A stretch of 64,000 bases of DNA from Anaerolineales bacterium. Its GTDB lineage: Bacteria > Chloroflexota > Anaerolineae > Anaerolineales > UBA11579. Shown in pieces: positions 8,611-15,786 of the stretch. Within the stretch, counting starts at the first letter, position 1, and each line of letters starts with the position of its first letter. The DNA lies in assembly GCA_025808555.1 (NCBI GenBank), contig CP075526.1, positions 186,001-250,000 on the forward strand, given 5' to 3'. Under the pieces are notes generated by a model. That model saw only the letters and a program-made list of their open reading frames with translations, was not told the DNA's origin and ran no database searches. The translations under genes were made by a program, and so were the position numbers.

Positions 8611-9922
8611 CCAGCCAGACGGGCACTTGCGCCCTGAAATGGTCGGCGACCCCAACTGCCCCCACTGCGGCGGCCTGGGCTACGTGCGCGCCGACAAGCC
8701 GCTCGGCCATCCTGAATTCGGCCGCACCGTCATCTGCATCTGCCGCAAAGACGAGGTCGCTCAGCAGGCCCGTCGCCGCCTCTACGCCATCAGCCGCCTC
8801 GACGAGCTCAACGATCTCACCTTCGATAACTTCGACCCCCGCGGCCGCGTTGGCCTCCCCGCCCGCCAGGCCGATTCGCTCGAGCTCGCTTTCAACCAGG
8901 CCCAGCAGTTCGCCCAGCGCATGGAAGGCTGGCTCCTGCTCGAAGGCGGCTACGGCTCTGGCAAGACCCATCTCGCCGCCGCCATCGCCAACTTCGCCGT
9001 CCAGGTCGGCCTGCCTACCATCTTCATCACCGTACCAGACCTGCTCGATAGTCTGCGCTTCACCTACGGCTCCACCGAAGAGAGCTTCGAAGAGCGCTTT
9101 GAAGAGATCCGCCAGGCGCCCCTGCTCATCCTTGATGACTTCGGCACGCAAAACGCCACCGCTTGGGCGCAGGAGAAGCTTTTCCAGATCATCAACCACC
9201 GCTACATCAATCGCCTGCCCCTCATCGTCACCACCAACCTGGCGCTTGACCAGATCGAGGGCCGCATCCGCTCGCGCCTCAGCGACCCCGATCTGGTCAC
9301 CCAGATCCGCATCCTCGCCCCCGATTTCCGCCGCCCCACCGACGACAGCGCCAACGAGCTATCCTCGCTGCACCTGCTGCGCGAGCGCAACTTCGCCAGC
9401 TTTGACCTGCGCGAGGGCGAGGGCCTGCCCGCCGCCGACAGCCGCAGCCTGAAGAAAGCCTTCGACGCTGCCCGCAAGTTCGCCGAGAAGCCCAAAGGCT
9501 GGCTGCTGTTCACTGGCGGCCACGGCAGCGGCAAGACCCACCTGGCCGCCGCCATCGCCAATTACGCCCAGGACATTGGCCGCATGCCGCTCTTCATCAT
9601 GGTCCCCGACCTGCTCGACCATCTGCGCGCCACTTTCAACCCCACCAGCCCGGTTAGCTACGACCAGCGCTTCGAAGAGATCCGCAACGCCGAACTATTG
9701 GTCCTCGACGACCTCGGCACCCAATCCGCCACCCCCTGGGCCCGTGAAAAGCTCTACCAGCTCTTCACCCACCGCTACAACGCCCAACTCCCCACCGTCA
9801 TCACCACCGCCGACCGCCTCGAAGACATGGACACGCGCATACGGGCGCGGATGTTGGACACGCGTCTGTGCACGATATATGCGTTGACCGCGCCGGCGTA
9901 TACTGGGCGCAAGAAGCGGTAG
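8528..9922 (+). CDS. DnaC/DnaI-like helicase loader with two tandem AAA+ domains
   Basis: 464 residues. A zinc-ribbon-like segment at the N-terminus (CPHCGG...CICR) is followed by two similar AAA+ modules. Module 1 has Walker A GGYGSGKTH near residue 140 and Walker B LLILDDFG. Module 2 has Walker A GGHGSGKTH near residue 330 and Walker B LLVLDDLG. Both share the segments VPDLLD and ERFEEIR/QRFEEIR, so one is a duplicate of the other. Normal DnaC/DnaI proteins have one module and about 250-310 residues. ATG at 8528 is preceded by GGAAGA. The operon position after dnaB and a DnaD-like gene supports helicase loading. Confidence 0.85.
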   Translation: MSDELKGILKKIGENTSKANSPTSSNTNQPDGHLRPEMVGDPNCPHCGGLGYVRADKPLGHPEFGRTVICICRKDEVAQQARRRLYAISRLDELNDLTFDNFDPRGRVGLPARQADSLELAFNQAQQFAQRMEGWLLLEGGYGSGKTHLAAAIANFAVQVGLPTIFITVPDLLDSLRFTYGSTEESFEERFEEIRQAPLLILDDFGTQNATAWAQEKLFQIINHRYINRLPLIVTTNLALDQIEGRIRSRLSDPDLVTQIRILAPDFRRPTDDSANELSSLHLLRERNFASFDLREGEGLPAADSRSLKKAFDAARKFAEKPKGWLLFTGGHGSGKTHLAAAIANYAQDIGRMPLFIMVPDLLDHLRATFNPTSPVSYDQRFEEIRNAELLVLDDLGTQSATPWAREKLYQLFTHRYNAQLPTVITTADRLEDMDTRIRARMLDTRLCTIYALTAPAYTGRKKR

Positions 9923-9966
9923 TAGGTAAACAAAACCGCCCGCTGACAGAGAAGATTGGAGGGAAA

Positions 9967-10943
9967 ATGTCTTGGAGAGGCACTATTCGAACACTGAATG
10001 CCGCAGCAAATAGGTACGACCGATCTCAAAGAAAACAACAAAGTGAACGCGAGCGTCAACAAAAGTTACTTGAAAGACTAACAGAACAACAACACGCCTT
10101 GCTGGAATTTGAAATTTTTCAGCAAAAATAGAAGAGTTAATTAGCGTCCACAGAACTTTACCGGAGCAGTGGGACTGGGAGAGCATACTCCAAGCAACAC
10201 CTCCAGTTGAGCCAAAAAAGTCAAGTAAGCATGAGAGACACGCAAAAGAGATACTTAATGCTTACAAACCTTCACTCGTGGACAATGTGCTCAACAGGGT
10301 TGCCGAAAGGAAAGAAGAACTAAAGCTTGCAGTCAATTTAGCTACGAAGAAGGACGCCCAAGAACACAGGCAGCGGTTGGCCAAGTATAAGCAAAAACTA
10401 AGTGATTACAATGAGCGTCGTGATTTGGCCCAGGCAATGATAAGAAAATCCCCTGAAGCCATAAGAACGGTGCTAGTAGAACATTCTGATTTAGGTGACC
10501 TAATTCAGATTGGACCTGAGCCGAGCATTAGTGTCACGGCCAAATCAATTTATGCCAACATTACGGTTAGCCCCGCCAGCATTGTTCCTAGCCATCAGAA
10601 GGTGTTGCTCAAGAGTGGAAAACTTTCCTCTAAGCAAATGCCAAAGTCCTTGTACTACGAAATTTACAAGGCTTATGTATGTGGCGCAGCAATTCGAGCA
10701 GCCAGAGAAATTTTCGCGGCAGTTCCTGAATATACCGCTGTAGTGTCTGTATACTGCAAGCAACTTAATCCTAAGTCAGGTCATCTTGAAACATTACCTA
10801 TTCTCAGCGTAACATTTGTATACGACACACTACAACAGCTCAATATTGACCACGTAGATCCATCTGCATGCTTGGACAACTTCATCCATGAACTGAACTT
10901 CTCAAGAACAAGGGGCTTCTCCCCACTCCCGAAGCACTCTTAA
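9967..10943 (+). pseudogene. Hypothetical gene split by a frameshift, AT-rich
   Basis: Frame 1 runs from ATG 9967 (good GGAGG upstream) to a TAG at 10129-10131 and begins MSWRGTIRTLNAAANRYDRS. Another frame is open from 10113 and continues to 10943. Joining them at the five-T run near 10114-10119 gives one protein of about 325 residues with a charged, coiled-coil-like N-terminal half. One missing T would explain it: a true mutation, a sequencing error, or a programmed shift. The gene is clearly richer in A/T than its neighbours, which suggests transfer. I do not recognise the family. Confidence 0.5.
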
Positions 10944-11921
10944 GAGGCATTAGTCATGTGTTCAGATTCTTAGGTAAGCTACATGCTTTGCAGCAAAATA
11001 GGGAAGCAACACAGGTAAAGCGTTGGTACTGAGTGTGGAGCCCTGCGCTGCTTTCGCAGCGCTGAGGGGTGCCGGTCCGCCCAACGCAGCACGTCATTGC
11101 GAGAAGGCAAGGCGAGCGCAGCGAGCCATCTGCCAGAGCCTGTTCTGAGCGCAGCGAAGGAAGGCAATCTGGGATTTGCCAATCCCCACCGCCCGCGTGC
11201 ATCCTGAGCCAGCGTAAGTGCTGGGCGTTGCCCAGTACTTACCCGCCCGCGAAGGATCCTCGCTGCCACCAGCCGCTGCTCAAACCAGTCTTGGCAATCC
11301 TCCATCGAACTCCGTAGGGGCGCAGCATGCTGCGCCCCTACGTCATTGCGAGCAGGCAAGGCGAGCGCAGCGAGCCATCTGTCGACGAAGCAATCTAGGG
11401 CTTGTTACCCACCGTCGAGTTCAGGGGGGCGCAATGCGTCCGCCATCCCAGCCAATTTCGCTTTCCACACCCATAGCCACGCCAAGCTCGTTCTGCTAAG
11501 CGTGTCACAGCCTTCCGTTCCCGCCTCCACTCTCTAGCCGTGCCCATTGCGGAGGGGGCTGCGCTGCTTCGCAGCGCCGGGGGAACCAACCCAAGCGAAG
11601 CGTAGGTTCCCCCAGTGGGGTCACAGGGGCAAAGCCCCTGAAAGAGAGAGAAAAATACTTGCACAAGCTAGTCCAGCAAAAAATCATTGCGAAAGGGCGG
11701 CACTTATTCTCATCCAGAGCAATCAGTCTACATTTCTAGTCAACAGACCAGCCTATAACCCCTCAAACGGTGCCGCTTACGCTCCACCACTTGCTCCTTC
11801 GGAATGACAGGCTGAGCCTCCATCCCTCATCCCTCATCCTTCACCCTTCCCCCTTCCCCCTATCCCTTGACACCCACCGCCAATTCCCCACAACCTCCCC
11901 AAACCGCGCTATATCCCCAGC
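10944..11921. repeat. Repeat-rich spacer of about 1 kb without a gene
   Basis: It holds two long copies of the GTCATTGCGAG...GCGAGCGCAGCGAG...GCAATCT element (about 11092-11172 and 11340-11398), the palindrome GCGCAGCATGCTGCGC (about 11321-11340), and a GTGCATCCTGAGC...GGATCCTCGC element (from about 11198) interrupted by a hairpin. At 11556-11640 there are three more hairpins (around TGCTTCGCAGC, GGGGGAACC/GGTTCCCCC, CAGGGGC-AAA-GCCCCTG). No credible coding region is seen. Confidence 0.65.
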
Positions 11922-13145
11922 ATGGGGAACCCACAAGACCACCTAACACCGGCCGAACGCCTCATCCGCCTCATCGAATTTGGCTCCGCCCCCGTCCCTA
12001 CCGAGCCTTTACCTGAGGAGTGGATGCCCTTCTATGACGCCGTCTGGCAAGCCCTCGAAACCGGCCCCAAAGGCCGCTGGGCCGCCTTGCTCGCCACCAT
12101 CCAGACTCGTGAGCAGCGCACCATGCTCAGCCAGCTTTACGACGCCCAAAGCCTGCTACCCAACCGAGATCACCCCGCCGTCATCATCTACTCCGCCAAA
12201 GATGCCTTCGGCCCTCCGCCCCGCATCGAATGGCTCATTCCCAACCTTCTCGCCCGCCCCAGCCTCAACATCCTCGTCGGCCAGCCCGGCTCCAAAAAGA
12301 CCCTGCTCGCCCTCGATCTGGCCGCCTGCATTGCCCTCGGTAAACCCTGGCTCGGCCTCCCGGTCGAGCAAACTCCCGCCTATCTCATTGACATGGAAAC
12401 CGGCCGCCCGCGCCTCTGGTCCCGCATCCACAGCGCCCTCCTCGCCCACGGCGGCAGCCCAGACACCCCGCTCTACTTCCAGTCCCTCCCCATCTACGAT
12501 CTTCAGCAAGAGCAGCATCGCCGCAACATCCGCAACGATGCCGATCAGCTCGCCGCTGGCCTCATCATCATTGATGCCCTCTCCGGCCTCCTGCGCGGCG
12601 CTGATGAGAACAACACAGCCTCCGTCTTCCCCATCCTCAACAACCTGCGCATCCTCTCAGAGCAGGCCAACGCCGCCGTCCTCGTCATCCACCACATGAA
12701 CAAATCCGGAGACTTCCGCGGCTCCTCTGCCATCGCCGCCGCCGTAGACCTCATGCTCGCCACCCACTCCAGCCCCCAGAGTCCCATCGTCACCCTCACC
12801 CCCATCAAATCGCGTGAAGCCTCGCCCCAGCCCCTCAGCGCCCGCGCCCACTTCCAGCCCGGCCGCACCTGGTTCACCGCCGAGGCCGACCCACCGCCCG
12901 CCATCACCAACCTCGCCCCCGCCGCCGTCAAACTCCTCCACCATCTCCACCTCAACGGCCCCGCCACCACCGCCAGCATCTTTACCCAGCTTGACTCTCT
13001 CAGCCCCAGCACTTTGCGCCATCAGATTCATCAACTCAAAAGCGCTGGTTATCTCGCTCGCACCAATACAGGTAGGCAAGGTGCCACCGCAACATATGGC
13101 CTCACCCCTTCAAGCCTCGCCCTCTTTTCGAAGGAGCGCTCATGA
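11922..13145 (+). CDS. RepA-like AAA ATPase with C-terminal winged helix
   Basis: 407 residues. The central RecA-like core has Walker A GQPGSKKT near residue 122, an LIDMETG strand, Walker B LIIIDALSGL and VLVIHHMNKSGDFRGSSA, the pattern of RepA/AAA_25 helicase-like ATPases of plasmids and phages. The C-terminal part (TTASIFTQLDSLSPSTLRH onwards) reads as a winged helix. It stands alone between repeat-filled spacers, so it may be a remnant of an integrated element. Confidence 0.7.
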   Translation: MGNPQDHLTPAERLIRLIEFGSAPVPTEPLPEEWMPFYDAVWQALETGPKGRWAALLATIQTREQRTMLSQLYDAQSLLPNRDHPAVIIYSAKDAFGPPPRIEWLIPNLLARPSLNILVGQPGSKKTLLALDLAACIALGKPWLGLPVEQTPAYLIDMETGRPRLWSRIHSALLAHGGSPDTPLYFQSLPIYDLQQEQHRRNIRNDADQLAAGLIIIDALSGLLRGADENNTASVFPILNNLRILSEQANAAVLVIHHMNKSGDFRGSSAIAAAVDLMLATHSSPQSPIVTLTPIKSREASPQPLSARAHFQPGRTWFTAEADPPPAITNLAPAAVKLLHHLHLNGPATTASIFTQLDSLSPSTLRHQIHQLKSAGYLARTNTGRQGATATYGLTPSSLALFSKERS

Positions 13146-13225
13146 ACGCCCAAAAGTTATTAGTATTATCTTTTGACCCCCACCCCCTTTCCAGCAACAA
13201 CAACTTTCACCCTCCGCGGACCCAA

Positions 13226-13486
13226 CGTGCATCCCGAGCGCAGCGAGGGATCCTCGCAGCCACATCCGTACACACTCCTCGTCATGCTGCACTTGGTAGC
13301 CGTAGGGCGCAGCATGCTGCGCCCTACGCATCCCGTCTTTGCTTCCGTACTCCTCATCGTGTCGCCCTGAGCGCAGCGAAGGGCATCTGCAGGCTCCATT
13401 GTCAGGAAATTCCCTGTCGGGCACGCGTAGGGGCGTGCGCTGCCAGGTCCAACGTGCATCCCGAGCGCAGCGAGGGATCCTCGCAA
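13226..13486. repeat. Dispersed repeat copies between the ATPase and DtxR genes
   Basis: Two near-identical copies of GTGCATCCCGAGCGCAGCGA...GGATCCTCGC (13226-13260, 13453-13486), one CCTGAGCGCAGCGAAGGGC element (13358-13390) and one GCGCAGCATGCTGCGC palindrome (about 13307-13325). The 413-base spacer 13146-13558 contains nothing else I can name. Confidence 0.7.
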
Positions 13487-13558
13487 CCCCAACCTCCCAA
13501 AACAAAAAAGCGGCCAGCTTTCGCCGACCGCCTCTCAAACTCAACCACAATGGCTAAC

Positions 13559-14239
13559 TTAACTCGCCTTGCCGTTTTCCTCCACCCACAAACTGCTCGC
13601 CAGCTCATAGCCGATCACCTGGTCATTCCGCCCCATCTGCAAGCGCAACGGCCCGTTGAAAGGCGCCCGGCTCACCAGCGTAAACTCAACTCCCGGCGTC
13701 AGCCCAAGGTTGGCAATATAGCGCAGCTTATCCGCATCATGCGTCCGCACCCGCGTCAGTTTGCAGCTCACCCCCACTTCCTTGTCCACCAGCGGCCCAT
13801 CATTCGGGAAGTTGATCTTCCCATCCTTCGTCGGTATCGGCTCCCCGTGCGGGCAATTCGTCGGGTGGCCGGCCAGCTGATCAATCCGGTCCTCAAGCTC
13901 CTCGTTGATCCCGCGCTCAAACACATCCGTCAGCTCATGCGCCGAGGCCCAGTCGTACCCCATCACCTTCACCAAAAACACCTCGCCCAGCCGGTGGCGG
14001 CGCAGGGCCGGCATAGCGATCCGCTCGCCATCCTTCGTCAGGCGCACCCCGCGGTACGGCTCATAGGTCGCAAAACCGGCGTCCGTCAGGCGCTTCACCA
14101 TCCGGGCGATCGCCTGCGGAGAGGATTCCACATGCTCCGCCAGGTGCGAGAGCGAAACCTTGCCCTCATCCTGCTGGATGCGGAACACTTCAGCAGCATA
14201 GCGCTGCATTGCCGGACTAACTTGGGAGCTACTTGTCAT
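13559..14239 (-). CDS. Metal-dependent transcriptional regulator, DtxR/MntR family
   Basis: 226 residues. An N-terminal winged helix (LSHLAEHVESSPQAIARMVKRL) is followed by the dimerisation and metal-binding region, including the family signature AGHPTNCPHGEPIP. An SH3/FeoA-like domain forms the C-terminus. Such proteins repress iron or manganese uptake genes when metal is bound. A palindrome between its -35 and -10 suggests autoregulation. Which metal it senses cannot be decided here. Confidence 0.9.
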   Translation of the reverse strand: MTSSSQVSPAMQRYAAEVFRIQQDEGKVSLSHLAEHVESSPQAIARMVKRLTDAGFATYEPYRGVRLTKDGERIAMPALRRHRLGEVFLVKVMGYDWASAHELTDVFERGINEELEDRIDQLAGHPTNCPHGEPIPTKDGKINFPNDGPLVDKEVGVSCKLTRVRTHDADKLRYIANLGLTPGVEFTLVSRAPFNGPLRLQMGRNDQVIGYELASSLWVEENGKAS

Positions 14240-14260
14240 AGGTTCGTTTCAACCTGGGTG

Positions 14261-14289
14261 TTAATATGATATTTCTGATAGAAATTCAA
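14261..14289 (-). promoter_or_regulatory. Promoter and palindromic operator of the DtxR-family gene
   Basis: On the minus strand TTGAAT (14284-14289) and TATTAA (14261-14266) are 17 bases apart. The spacer holds the inverted repeat ATTTCT-GAT-AGAAAT (14271-14285). A dyad inside the promoter fits repression. Confidence 0.5.
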
Positions 14290-14413
14290 GTTGATTATAC
14301 TAGCAAACTTTGCCCTTTGTACCCGCCCACCCCCCACTTTGTAAACAAAGGCTTAACCATTTAATAAACAAGCCGCCGTATACTGTGAGCGTATAATGAG
14401 GGCCGAGGTAGCT

Positions 14414-15106
14414 GTGAACGCAAATACACGCGAAACGCTGGAACGCAAACTGGGCGAACTCATGGACGAGGTGCTCTTGCTCGGCAGCATGGTCGAGCAG
14501 GCCACCCTGCAGGCCGTGCGCTCCCTCAAAGACCGCAATTTTGCCGTCTCTGAGGAAGTCTACAAGAACGACCAGAAGATCAACACCAAGCGCTTCGAGA
14601 TCGAAGAGCGCACCATCACCCTCATCGCCACCCAGCAGCCCATGGCGCGTGACCTGCGCCAGCTCACCGCCGTCCTTGAAGTCATCACCGAGCTTGAGCG
14701 CATGGGAGATTACGCCAAGGGCATCGCCCGCATCAACCACAACCTCGGCCGTGAGACCCGTCTCAAGCCCCCCGCCGGCCTCACCCAGATGGCCGAGATC
14801 GGCGTGGATATGCTCCACAAAGCCCTCGAAGCCTTCGTCACCGGCAAGGTCGATCTAGCCCGCAGCGTCCCCAAGCAGGACGACGAGGTCGACCAGCTCT
14901 TCAACGAAGTCCAGCGAGAGATCCTCGACCAGATGATCGCCGCCCCAGACAGCATTGACCAGATCAATCATCTCCTCTGGGCCTGCCACAACCTCGAGCG
15001 CCTGGCCGACCGGGTCATCAACATCTGCGAGCGCACCGCCTACATCGCCACCGGCGAAATGCGCGAATTTGACGTCAGCGACGACGAGAAATGGGTCGAG
15101 GCCTAG
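14414..15106 (+). CDS. phoU: PhoU-type phosphate signalling protein
   Basis: 230 residues with two PhoU helical repeats, each with an E/D-rich metal-binding motif (ITELERMGDYAKGIARI near 105 and CHNLERLADRVINICERT near 200). PhoU couples the Pst phosphate importer to the PhoR kinase. No pst genes are adjacent. GTG at 14414 is favoured: GAGG lies just upstream, and TATAAT at 14391-14396 would place transcription start near 14403, after the alternative ATG at 14396. CTTAACCATTTAATAAAC at 14352-14369 may be a Pho-box-like site. Confidence 0.92.
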   Translation: MNANTRETLERKLGELMDEVLLLGSMVEQATLQAVRSLKDRNFAVSEEVYKNDQKINTKRFEIEERTITLIATQQPMARDLRQLTAVLEVITELERMGDYAKGIARINHNLGRETRLKPPAGLTQMAEIGVDMLHKALEAFVTGKVDLARSVPKQDDEVDQLFNEVQREILDQMIAAPDSIDQINHLLWACHNLERLADRVINICERTAYIATGEMREFDVSDDEKWVEA

Positions 15107-15131
15107 CCGGCCAGTTGCTCCCCCATTTGCG

Positions 15132-15159
15132 TTGACAAGCGCCCGCCCATATGTAATAC
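15132..15159 (+). promoter_or_regulatory. Promoter of a mini transcription unit
   Basis: TTGACA (15132-15137) and TAATAC (15154-15159) are 16 bases apart, 50 bases before a strong ribosome-binding site. Confidence 0.55.
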
Positions 15160-15208
15160 TCCTGCCATCACATAACCCCGCTACCCCACACAAGAGGAGG
15201 TGTTGCCC

Positions 15209-15262
15209 ATGGATAGTATCCAACATAGCGCAGCGGCAGCCCTTCTCACTTTTGTGAAATAA
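15209..15262 (+). CDS. Possible 17-residue peptide overlapping a strong stem-loop
   Basis: AGGAGG (15195-15200) stands 8 bases before ATG, and the frame encodes MDSIQHSAAAALLTFVK. Bases 15228-15240 are perfectly complementary (13 bp) to 15263-15275, so the second half of the frame forms the loop and one arm of a hairpin. An 11-bp terminator stem follows. It could be a small protein or a structured RNA. Confidence 0.4.
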   Translation: MDSIQHSAAAALLTFVK

Positions 15263-15281
15263 GCTGCCGCTGCGCGAAAAC

Positions 15282-15308
15282 CCAAAGAGCCCGTTCCGGG
15301 CTCTTTGG
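15282..15308. terminator. Bidirectional terminator between the mini unit and the response regulator
   Basis: Perfect 11-bp stem CCAAAGAGCCC / GGGCTCTTTGG with a 5-nt loop. On the minus strand it is followed by TTTT and lies 20 bases past the stop of the response regulator gene. Confidence 0.75.
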
Positions 15309-15327
15309 CTTAAAAGTCCAAACCGCG

Positions 15328-15774
15328 CTAGTCTTCGGCGCCTGGCAGCTTCACCACGCTCAACCAATACTGCTTGAACGAGCTGACCACCTTCAGGAAC
15401 TTCTCCATGCTGACTGGCTTGACAATATACGAACTGGCGAACTGGCGGTAGCTTTCTGTGATATCCGCTTCATCTTGCGACGTAGTAAGCACCACCACCG
15501 GAATGCGCTTCAGGCTCTCATCCTGCTTGATGGCGGCCAGCACTTCGCGCCCGTTCATCTTCGGCAGGTTGAGGTCCAGCAAGATCAGATCCGGGCGCGG
15601 CGCATCCGGGAACTGGCCGCGCCGATACAGAAAGTCCATCGCCTGCTCGCCATCCATGGCCACATGCAGGTTGTTGCGCAGCATCCCATCCTTGAAGGCT
15701 TCCTGGGTCAGGCGTACATCACCGGGGTTATCCTCCACAAGCAAGATATCGATCAGTTGTCCATTGTCGGTCAT
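15328..15774 (-). CDS. CheY-like response regulator (Rcp1 type)
   Basis: 148 residues, receiver domain only. Phosphorylation site residues are intact: acidic LVEDNPGD at the start, Asp in LILLDLNLP, Thr in VVLTTSQDE, Lys in YIVKPVSMEKF. This subtype is known from pairs with phytochrome-like or PAS histidine kinases. The ATG has GAGGAG upstream and follows the kinase stop by 12 bases, so the kinase just upstream is the likely partner. Confidence 0.92.
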   Translation of the reverse strand: MTDNGQLIDILLVEDNPGDVRLTQEAFKDGMLRNNLHVAMDGEQAMDFLYRRGQFPDAPRPDLILLDLNLPKMNGREVLAAIKQDESLKRIPVVVLTTSQDEADITESYRQFASSYIVKPVSMEKFLKVVSSFKQYWLSVVKLPGAED

Positions 15775-15786
15775 TGTGCTCCTCGT

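Noticed and set aside
13142-14269. 375-codon + strand frame
   Set aside because: It starts in repeat sequence and then runs antisense to the well-supported DtxR-family gene.
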